A stretch of 64,000 nt of DNA, taken from contig NZ_BMXK01000005.1 in the NCBI RefSeq assembly GCF_014651715.1, positions 186,001-250,000 on the forward strand, in the 5' to 3' direction. The DNA is from Zhihengliuella salsuginis. GTDB taxonomy: Bacteria; Actinomycetota; Actinomycetes; Actinomycetales; Micrococcaceae. Shown one piece after another: positions 58,033 through 64,000 of the stretch. A program made the position numbers and the translations under genes. The notes beneath the pieces are model-generated. The model was not told the origin of the DNA and ran no database searches. It saw nothing but the letters and a program-made list of their open reading frames with translations. Position 1 is the stretch's first letter. Every line of letters starts with the position of its first letter.

Positions 58033-58533
58033 ATGACGACGAAACTCCTGCTGCTCGCCGACACGCACGTCCCGGCGCGTGCCAAACGACTCGGCGACGA
58101 GGTCCTGCGCGCCGTGGACACCGCCGACGTCGTGGTGCACGCGGGGGACTGGGTCGATACCGCCACGCTGGATCTGCTCGAGTCCCGCTCGCGCCGGTTC
58201 CACGGCGTCTACGGCAACAACGACGGCCCGGAGCTGCGGGCGCGGTTGCCCGAGGTCGCGCGCTTCACCATCGAGGACCTCGACCTGGCGGTCGTCCACG
58301 AGTCTGGTCCGGCGGCAAAGCGCGAAGAGCGGATGGACGAGGCGTATCCCGGTGCCGACGTGCTGGTTTTCGGCCACTCCCACATCCCCTGGGATACTGT
58401 GACGCCCCGCGGTATGAGGCTCCTCAACCCGGGCTCGCCCACGGACCGGCGCCGGCAGCCCGTCTGCACCATCATGTGGGCAACGGTCGGCGGCGGCCGG
58501 ATGGACGTGGAGCTGGTCCCGGTCGAGCGCTGA
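58033..58533 (+). CDS. YfcE-type metallophosphoesterase
   Basis: About 166 residues. All metal motifs of the MJ0936/YfcE family are present: ADTHVP, HAGDW, GNND and GHSHIP. It should be a cytosolic phosphodiesterase using Mn2+ or another divalent metal; the physiological substrate is unknown. I choose the ATG at 58033 because GGAGG (58018-58022) is well spaced from it and too close to the ATG at 58024. Confidence 0.93.
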   Translation: MTTKLLLLADTHVPARAKRLGDEVLRAVDTADVVVHAGDWVDTATLDLLESRSRRFHGVYGNNDGPELRARLPEVARFTIEDLDLAVVHESGPAAKREERMDEAYPGADVLVFGHSHIPWDTVTPRGMRLLNPGSPTDRRRQPVCTIMWATVGGGRMDVELVPVER

Positions 58534-58554
58534 TTCGCGCAGGGGACGGCGTCG

Positions 58555-59307
58555 CTACTCCGAGCCGCCCCGCCAGCCGAGGTCCCTGCTGATCGCCTCG
58601 GTGGTCGCCAAGAGGTCCGGCAGGCGGTGCCGGAGTCCGTCGACGTCGAGTCGCGTGCGGAACGCGGTGATGGAGACCGCGCCGGCTACCTCGTCAGCGT
58701 GGTCGCGGACGGGAGCGGCGATGCAGTTGGACAGATCGTCGTACTCTCCGTCGTCGAACGACCAGCCCCGCTCCTGAACGCGCGTGAGTTCGCGCTCGAA
58801 GGCGTCTCTGCTTGTGATCGACCGCTCCGTGAACCGCTCGAAGGCCGTGCGGTCGAGAATCTCGCGGCGGCGGGTGCCGGGCAGGTACGCGAGGATCGCC
58901 TTCGCCACACCCGAGGTGCTGACGACGGCGTCGCCGCCGATCTCCGTGTTGAGGACGATCGAATCCCGGGGCTCGATCTTGTCGACGTACCGGATCCGGT
59001 CCCGGTCCGGAACGGCGAACTGGACGGTGGCCCCGATCCGGTCGCTGAGTTCCTTGAGGTGCGGGTGGGCGATGCCGCGTAGATCGAAGTGGGCCATGGC
59101 CGACTTGGCGAGTGCGGCGAGGCGGAACCCGGTGCCGAAGACCCCGGCCTGCGTCTGACGCACCAGGCCCGCCTCCTGAAGCGTCAGCAGGGTCCGCAGA
59201 ACGGTCGTGCGGTGGACGCCGAGGACGGCGGCGATCTGCGCCGCCGACCTCGGTTCTTCGCTGCACAACTCGAGGATCTCGATGGCGCGGGAAACGGTCG
59301 AGCTCAT
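58555..59307 (-). CDS. IclR-family transcriptional regulator
   Basis: A 250-residue regulator: winged HTH (SRAIEILELCSEEPRSAAQIAAVLGVHRTTVLRTL) and an IclR effector domain (GVAKAILAYLPGTRRREIL, NCIAAPVRDHADEVAGAVSI). It is the last gene of the MFS-SDR-FucU unit, 8 bases after it on the same strand, an arrangement giving feedback control. It probably binds the TGCAC half-sites upstream of the MFS gene; the effector is likely the transported sugar. Confidence 0.92.
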   Translation of the reverse strand: MSSTVSRAIEILELCSEEPRSAAQIAAVLGVHRTTVLRTLLTLQEAGLVRQTQAGVFGTGFRLAALAKSAMAHFDLRGIAHPHLKELSDRIGATVQFAVPDRDRIRYVDKIEPRDSIVLNTEIGGDAVVSTSGVAKAILAYLPGTRRREILDRTAFERFTERSITSRDAFERELTRVQERGWSFDDGEYDDLSNCIAAPVRDHADEVAGAVSITAFRTRLDVDGLRHRLPDLLATTEAISRDLGWRGGSE

Positions 59308-59314
59308 GCCCTCA

Positions 59315-59758
59315 TTATGCAGGCTCCGGATCCGTGACGCCGACTCGGAGCAGAAGGTTGGCGAATCTGCGCCGGTCTCCGCTGACGATGCAGAGTGCGA
59401 GGCTCCGCGACGAGCAGTGGGCGAAGAACTCGTCCCGCGCGAGGGCGGTATGTGGAACCTCCTGCGCCGCCGTGGCGTCCCGCACAGCGGCCGTCGACTC
59501 CCGGCCCGCGCGGGCGAGCCCCGCGTCTGGTGCCTCCATCGTCATGACCTCCTCTATCGCCAGCGTGGTCGCGAGGAGCCGGGCGACCTCCGGGACCAGC
59601 GGAGCACCTGGGGCGAGCGCCGCATGGATCGTTGCCGCATTCGGGCCGAGTGCCGTCGCGGATGCGAAGTGCGCATCGGCGACGAGCAGGAGGGAGCCGT
59701 GGCCGGCCCTGGCGAGGGCCGCCAAGGCTTCCGGGTGGGTGATCGTCGTCCTCAACAT
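59315..59758 (-). CDS. RbsD/FucU-family sugar mutarotase
   Basis: A 147-residue protein with the family pattern LAALARAGHGSLLLVADAHFAS (catalytic His and the Asp-x-His pair) near the N-terminus. RbsD and FucU interconvert anomers of ribose or fucose to feed kinases or dehydrogenases. Its ATG overlaps the SDR stop (TGATG). An L-fucose or related deoxysugar pathway is a reasonable guess with the SDR and MFS genes, but ribose cannot be excluded. Confidence 0.85.
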   Translation of the reverse strand: MLRTTITHPEALAALARAGHGSLLLVADAHFASATALGPNAATIHAALAPGAPLVPEVARLLATTLAIEEVMTMEAPDAGLARAGRESTAAVRDATAAQEVPHTALARDEFFAHCSSRSLALCIVSGDRRRFANLLLRVGVTDPEPA

Positions 59759-60519
59759 CAGCTGAAGTGCTGTCCGCCGTTGACGTCCATGATCGTGCCC
59801 GTCGTGAACGAGGCCCCCGGGGAGGCGAGCCACGAGACGGCCGCGGCGACGTCCCCGGGTACTCCGGCCCGTCCCACTGGGATGCCGCTGACGGTCTGCT
59901 GCTTGGACTCCGCCGTCGTGAAGGTGTCGTGGAAGGGTGTCGACTCGATAAACCCCGGGGCCACAGCGTTCACGGTGATCCCCTCGGGGGCCAGCTCGTT
60001 GGCCAATCCGCGCGTGAAGCCGAAAAGCGCCGATTTGGCCGTCGCGTAGGCGGTCGCCCCGGCATGTCCGCCGCTGCGCCCCGCCAGCGATGCCACGGTC
60101 ACGATGCGTCCCCCGGTGCTCATCAGCGGAAGCATGCGCCGGGTGACCAGGAAGACGGAGTCGACGTTGACGGCCTGGATCCGTCGGAACAACTCGTGGG
60201 GCATCGCTGCGATCCGGGACCGCTCGATGAGCCCGCCGGCGTTGTGTACGACGATGTCGGCACCGCCGAGTTCTGCTGCGAACCGGTCGCCGAGGGCTTG
60301 GACCTCGTCCTCGACAGTGAGGTCGGAGCGGAGTGTCAGGGCCGGCCGTCCGTCGGCGCTGCGCAGCCTGCCGACTGCTTCGTCCGAGGGAGCATGGGTC
60401 CTGTAGGTCACGGCGACGCGTGCCCCGCGTGCGGCCAGTGCCTCCGCGATGGCCGCGCCGATTCCGACACCGCCGCCGGTGACGAGCGCGTTCTTGCCGC
60501 GCAGTTCGAGGTCGTTCAT
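59758..60519 (-). CDS. Short-chain dehydrogenase/reductase in the FucU/IclR operon
   Basis: A 253-residue classical SDR: VTGGGVGIGAAIAEALAARG, HNAGG, a Ser in VASLAG, the YATAK motif and the APGFI loop. It overlaps both neighbours by a few bases (MFS stop and FucU start), so it is firmly part of the operon. It probably oxidises the anomer supplied by FucU to a lactone, as L-fucose dehydrogenases do; this role is inference. An NNAG-to-HNAG change is common in SDRs. Confidence 0.88.
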   Translation of the reverse strand: MNDLELRGKNALVTGGGVGIGAAIAEALAARGARVAVTYRTHAPSDEAVGRLRSADGRPALTLRSDLTVEDEVQALGDRFAAELGGADIVVHNAGGLIERSRIAAMPHELFRRIQAVNVDSVFLVTRRMLPLMSTGGRIVTVASLAGRSGGHAGATAYATAKSALFGFTRGLANELAPEGITVNAVAPGFIESTPFHDTFTTAESKQQTVSGIPVGRAGVPGDVAAAVSWLASPGASFTTGTIMDVNGGQHFS

Positions 60520-61859
60520 GTGTGTGACTCCTTGGTTGGTCGGGCGAGGGTGGTGTCGCCTTCGGGGCGGCGTCCGGCGAAGAGCCAGGCCGCGATGGCG
60601 GTGACGGCAAGTGCTGCCGCCAGGAAGAGGAGGCCGGCTAGCGACGAACCGGTGAGATCGGTGAGCCAGCCGACGGTGATCGGCGAGACGAACCCGCCGA
60701 TGTTGCCGACGGCGCCCACGAGTCCGATGCCGGCGGCAGCGGCCGCCCCGGAGAAGAGGCTGGCCGACATCGAGAGCATCGGTCCGATCGCGGTGTAGAT
60801 GCCGATGGCCGCCAGTGAGAGGGAAGCGAGCGCGATGATCGGGGAGACGTCGAGGCTGTAGCCGGCACCGAGCAGTCCGAGGGCTGCGAGTCCCAGGCTG
60901 AGTGACGCGTGGGCCGCGCGTTTTCCGGTGCGGTCGGCACGGCGGCTCCACCACAGGACGAAGCATGCGCCGGCGGCGTAGGGGATCGCGACCACGAGGC
61001 TGCGTTCGAAGGCTGGAAAGTCTCCGAGTTCGCCCACAATCGACGGGAGCCAGAAGGCGAGACCGTAGATGCCCAGCACCATTCCGAAGTTCAGGCCGGC
61101 GTAGGCCCAGGCGGTGCGATTCAGGAGTGCCGCGCGGAAAGTGAGGATCGAATGTGAGGTGATGCGGGCATCGTCGCTGGCGATGGAGGTCTCGAGGGCA
61201 CCGCGTTCCGCAGCCGTCAGCCAGCGGGCGTTCGCCGGCCGGTCCGTGAGCAGGAAGGGGACGGCGAGGCCGAACAGCACGGCCGGAAGTCCCTCGACAA
61301 GGTACATCCACTGCCAGCCGTGGAGCCCGAGGAGCCCGTCGAGGGTGAGCAGCGCGCCGCTCAGCGGCGCTCCCAGCATGTTCGCCAATGGCTGCGCCAG
61401 GACGAACACCCCGAGCACGGCGGCCCGCTCCCGCACCGGGAACCAGAGGGTGAAGTAGAAGACGACGGCGGGGAAGAATCCCGCCTCGGCGATGCCCAGC
61501 AGGAACCGGATCCAGGCGAAGGAGACGTCGTCGACGACGAACGCGGTCGCCATGGCCAGCAGACCCCACGGAATGAGGATCCGGGAGATCCAGCGGCGCG
61601 CGCCGAATCGGTGCATGCCGGCGTTGCTGGGGATTTCGAACAATGTGTAGCCGACGAAGAAGAGGCCGGCGCCCAGGCCGAAGGCCGTGGCGGTGAGGCC
61701 GAGGTCGCTGCTCATCGGTTCGCGGGCGAAGCCGACGTTGTTCCGGTCGAGGTAGGCGATGAAGTAGAGCGTGCAGATGAGGGGGAGAATCCGCCAGCGC
61801 GCTTTGCGCAGGGCGGTCGCGAGAAGGGTGTCGTGAGGTGAACGGGTGGTGATCGACAT
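60516..61859 (-). CDS. MFS transporter, ACS (anion:cation symporter) family
   Basis: About 447 residues, 12 predicted helices, with helix-1 motif ICTLYFIAYLDRNNVGFA and FEIPSNAGMHRFGARRWISRIL, typical of the ACS family that carries sugar acids and deoxysugars (FucP-unrelated). The ATG at 61859 is preceded by TAGGAG. First gene of the MFS-SDR-FucU-IclR operon. The region upstream holds TGCAC-N5-GTGCA operator-like repeats. A hexuronate-type or L-fucose-related substrate is possible. Confidence 0.88.
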   Translation of the reverse strand: MSITTRSPHDTLLATALRKARWRILPLICTLYFIAYLDRNNVGFAREPMSSDLGLTATAFGLGAGLFFVGYTLFEIPSNAGMHRFGARRWISRILIPWGLLAMATAFVVDDVSFAWIRFLLGIAEAGFFPAVVFYFTLWFPVRERAAVLGVFVLAQPLANMLGAPLSGALLTLDGLLGLHGWQWMYLVEGLPAVLFGLAVPFLLTDRPANARWLTAAERGALETSIASDDARITSHSILTFRAALLNRTAWAYAGLNFGMVLGIYGLAFWLPSIVGELGDFPAFERSLVVAIPYAAGACFVLWWSRRADRTGKRAAHASLSLGLAALGLLGAGYSLDVSPIIALASLSLAAIGIYTAIGPMLSMSASLFSGAAAAAGIGLVGAVGNIGGFVSPITVGWLTDLTGSSLAGLLFLAAALAVTAIAAWLFAGRRPEGDTTLARPTKESHT

Positions 61860-62293
61860 GAGACTCCTATGGCTTTGGTGCCGAATCACGAGCGGTCCGT
61901 CGTCAGGGTGGGGCGGTTAGCTTCCGCCGGTGCGGGTCGCTCGCAGCGATTGTGATCCTAACAACATATGCACTTCTAGTGCAATAGATGCACAAAAGCG
62001 GAGGCGGTCCCAATGCGAGGGGAGCACCCTCGGGGGAGGGGTGTCCGGGGTGGCGTTGCGGGCGCTGGTACGGGACGAGCAGGCTTCCCGGCGCCGAGGG
62101 TTCCGCTCCCGTCGCGGGGCGGTACTCTCCGTGCCTGCTGTTCTCGGTCTCGGGGTGGCCAGGTCGCGACCCTGGCGTCGAGGTCAAAGTAAGCATGTGT
62201 GATTGACCTGACATACCGACATAGTGCAGGATGTGAGCCACGACACGCCTCTTGGCCTTCGCCCTGAGGCACGCACTTGACAGAGGAGTCCCC
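61860..62293. other. Non-coding region between divergent sugar operons
   Basis: 434 bases without a convincing gene. The left part (61950-61995) is AT-rich with TGCAC repeats and serves the minus-strand MFS operon. The middle (62000-62180) is GC-rich with no recognised element. The right part (62185-62293) should hold the promoter and leader of the inositol-type transporter, including TTGACC at 62204-62209; no riboswitch was recognised. Confidence 0.6.
61969..61993. promoter_or_regulatory. TGCAC/GTGCA operator-like repeats (probable IclR site)
   Basis: TGCAC (61969-61973), TTCTA, GTGCA (61979-61983) form a perfect inverted repeat, and a third TGCAC follows at 61989-61993. The site is ~110 bases upstream of the MFS start, in the most AT-rich part of the intergenic region. 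Confidence 0.5.
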
Positions 62294-63784
62294 ATGTCCG
62301 GCCACCACGGCCCCGCTGTGAGCGCCAAACTGCCACCGCTCACAGCGGGGCCGCATCGCAAGAGGATCGGCCTGATCTCCATCGTCGCCTGCTTCGGCGG
62401 GCTGCTTTTCGGCTACGACACCGGCGTCACCAACGGTGCCGAGGGTCTCATGGCGCAGGAGCTCGGTCTGGACCTGATCCAGCTCGGCATCGTGATCAGT
62501 TCCCTGGTCTTCGCCGCGGCGGTCGGCGCGCTGGTCTGCGGCCGGATCTCCGACTCGTGGGGTCGACGCCGAACGATCATCCTGCTCGCGGTCATGTTCT
62601 TCATCGGCACCCTGCTGGTGGTCTTCTCCCCGGGCGGCCCGGAGTCGGGCACGTTCTCCCCGACCGGCTTCGCAGTCCTGGTCGCGGGCCGCATCATGCT
62701 GGGCCTCGCCGTCGGCGGCGCCTCCACGGTCGCCCCCGTCTACCTGGCCGAGATGGCGCCCTACGAGATCCGCGGATCCATTACGGGACGCAACGAGCTG
62801 GCCATCGTCGCGGGGCAGCTCGCCGCGTTCGTGATGAACGCGATCATCGCTTCGCTGCTCGGCGGCCACCTGGACGGCGTGTGGCGCATCATGTTCGCGA
62901 TGTGCGCCCTTCCCGCCGTGGCGCTCTTCATCGGCATGCTGCGCATGCCGGAGTCTCCACGCTGGCTCGTGGAGAAGAAGCGGTACGACGACGCCCTCGC
63001 CGTCCTGAGGACCGTGCGCTCGGAGGAGCGCGCCCTGGCCGAGCTGCGCGAGGTCGAGCAGACCGCGCAGGAAGAGGCCGAGAGCGGCGACGTCGGCTTC
63101 AAAGCGATCCTGACCAACAAATGGCTGTTCCGGATCGTGCTCGTTGGCATCGGCGTGAGCATGATGCAGCAGCTGACCGGCATCAACTCGATCATGTACT
63201 ACGGCACGCGCGTGCTGGAGGAGGCCGGGATGTCCGCGCAGCAGGCGGTGCTGGCGAATATCGCGTTCGGTGTCGTCGCCGTGATCGGCGGCGTCATCGC
63301 CCTGCGCAACATGGACCGGCTGGACCGTCGCAAGACGTTCCTCATCGGGCTGACGCTGACCACCGTCTGCCACTTCCTGGTCGGCATCGCCGCAACGCTG
63401 CTGCCGGCGGGGAGTCCGATCCGCCCTGTAGTGATCCTGGCGCTGGTGGTCGCGTTCGTCTTCTCGATGCAGACCTTCCTGAACGTTGCCGTGTGGGTGT
63501 GGCTCGCCGAGATCTTCCCGCTGCATATGCGCGGTCTCGGCATCGGCATCTCCGTCTTCTTCGGCTGGACCACCAACGGGTTCCTGGCCCTGTTCTTCCC
63601 GTCGCTGGTGGCCGGCATCGGCCTCACCGGATCCTTCTTCCTCTTCGGCGGCATCGGCGTCCTGGCCCTGCTGTTCGTCTACAAGCAGGTCCCCGAGACC
63701 CGCGGCCGCACGCTCGAGGCCCTCGAGGAGGACGTCACCACGGGCAACATCTACGTCGTCCAGCCCCAGGACATCAAGCAGTGA
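62294..63784 (+). CDS. MFS sugar porter, probable myo-inositol transporter
   Basis: A 496-residue, 12-helix sugar porter. FGGLLFGYDTGVTNGAEGLM in helix 1, DSWGRRRTIIL, QQLTGINSIMYYGTRVLEEAGM in helix 7 and a VPETRGRTLEALE motif after helix 12 are all in place. The helix-1 stretch resembles IolT-type inositol carriers. It is followed by a Gfo/Idh/MocA dehydrogenase, as expected for an inositol locus. The ATG at 62294 follows GAGGAG. Substrate inferred. Confidence 0.88.
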   Translation: MSGHHGPAVSAKLPPLTAGPHRKRIGLISIVACFGGLLFGYDTGVTNGAEGLMAQELGLDLIQLGIVISSLVFAAAVGALVCGRISDSWGRRRTIILLAVMFFIGTLLVVFSPGGPESGTFSPTGFAVLVAGRIMLGLAVGGASTVAPVYLAEMAPYEIRGSITGRNELAIVAGQLAAFVMNAIIASLLGGHLDGVWRIMFAMCALPAVALFIGMLRMPESPRWLVEKKRYDDALAVLRTVRSEERALAELREVEQTAQEEAESGDVGFKAILTNKWLFRIVLVGIGVSMMQQLTGINSIMYYGTRVLEEAGMSAQQAVLANIAFGVVAVIGGVIALRNMDRLDRRKTFLIGLTLTTVCHFLVGIAATLLPAGSPIRPVVILALVVAFVFSMQTFLNVAVWVWLAEIFPLHMRGLGIGISVFFGWTTNGFLALFFPSLVAGIGLTGSFFLFGGIGVLALLFVYKQVPETRGRTLEALEEDVTTGNIYVVQPQDIKQ

Positions 63785-63837
63785 CCGGCGGACGGCCCGT
63801 CGGAGGGCGCACCACCACCGCAAAGGAAAAATCCGCC

Positions 63838-64000
63838 ATGACGCAGAAGCCCGTTCGCTTCGGCCTCGTCGGCACCGGTCGCATCGGCCGCGTCCACGCC
63901 GCCTCGATCGCCGCGAACCCGGAAGCCGAGCTCGCCTGGGTGGCCGACCCGTTCGTCGAGGGCGCCCACGAGGACGGCCGCGCGGCCCTGCTGCTGGCCG
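63838..64000 (+). CDS. Gfo/Idh/MocA oxidoreductase, truncated by the window edge (inositol 2-dehydrogenase-like)
   Basis: Only the first 54 residues are in the window: VRFGLVGTGRIGRVHAASIAA gives the NAD-binding Rossmann start of the family. AAGGAAAA precedes the ATG. Its position 53 bases after an IolT-like transporter suggests IolG/IdhA, but the diagnostic part of the protein is outside the window. Confidence 0.75.
   Translation, partial: MTQKPVRFGLVGTGRIGRVHAASIAANPEAELAWVADPFVEGAHEDGRAALLLA

Noticed and set aside
61930-62202. Short open frames between the two MFS genes
   Set aside because: No ribosome-binding site, no recognisable domain, biased composition; the region is better explained as divergent regulatory DNA.
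1-64000. CRISPR arrays, insertion sequences, rRNA genes or riboswitches
   Set aside because: No regularly spaced repeats, no transposase-like proteins, no rRNA-like sequence and no riboswitch consensus were recognised on either strand.

Overview
The window is dense, very GC-rich DNA with GTG starts, ATGA/GTGA stop-start overlaps, leaderless-type promoters (TAnnnT six or seven bases before the start codon) and strong G/C third-position bias. Together with a class-E-type LAxTG surface anchor, a BldC-like small DNA-binding protein, an AztABCD-type zinc importer and a NagR/DasR-like GlcNAc regulator, this points to an actinobacterium. Micrococcales (Arthrobacter-like Micrococcaceae) is the best guess; the genus is an inference. 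It reads as ordinary chromosome: no rRNA, integrase, transposase, phage gene or CRISPR array was seen. Two alanine tRNAs are present.

Layout. 0.1-9 kb: a quinone-oxidoreductase-like gene, then an AraC regulator divergent from a polyol/sugar operon (SDR dehydrogenase, Tat lipoprotein binding protein, two ABC permeases, sorbitol-dehydrogenase-like enzyme; no ATPase), then a Rieske ferredoxin with its FAD reductase. 9-14 kb: thioesterase, lipoprotein, two DUF202 membrane proteins, a cell-wall-anchored 5'-nucleotidase and a membrane protein. 14-19.3 kb: a complete GlcNAc catabolic locus (GntR regulator, MFS porter, kinase, nagB, nagA) with dre-like operators. 19.5-26 kb: BCCT and DASS transporters, YjbR protein, SGNH hydrolase and an MFS carrier. 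26-29.8 kb: alanine dehydrogenase with a divergent Lrp regulator whose -10 lies inside a palindrome, a degenerate receiver-like protein, a CPBP protease and a tandem DUF1540 protein. 29.8-35.4 kb: a LacI-controlled operon (Gfo/Idh oxidoreductase, DUF6807, cupin) and an orphan sugar-binding lipoprotein sharing an operator-like sequence.

35.5-42.9 kb: small membrane, regulatory and VOC proteins, tRNA-Ala(CGC), a macrodomain protein, and then the least explained locus: a tightly overlapping four-gene set (38766-42859). It encodes a small helical protein, a 461-residue effector-like protein with a WXG/LXG-like N-terminus and glycine-rich membrane-like C-terminus, a polytopic membrane protein, and an LpqN-like protein. 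I consider this the best candidate for an undescribed system (type VII secretion effector/immunity or envelope complex). 42.9-50 kb: BASS/ACR3-type carrier, paired SMR exporters, and an azt zinc-import locus with a Zur-like box in a 37-base divergent promoter; its permease is fused in frame to an AztD-like domain and a second, free aztD follows.

50-64 kb: a Tag glycosylase lacking three of four zinc ligands, a GlxA-like regulator divergent from an isochorismatase-family hydrolase (the pair flanked by a direct repeat), MFS exporter, VOC, RibD/DHFR-like, AI-2E-family and formylglycine-generating-enzyme genes (the last carrying its own N-terminal CxPxR), tRNA-Ala(GGC), pterin dehydratase, a phosphodiesterase, an IclR-controlled sugar operon (MFS, SDR, RbsD/FucU, IclR) and, at the right edge, an inositol-type transporter followed by a truncated Gfo/Idh dehydrogenase. 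The overall picture is a soil-type heterotroph with many small, locally regulated carbon-uptake modules. No database search or alignment was run; family calls come from reading the motifs.
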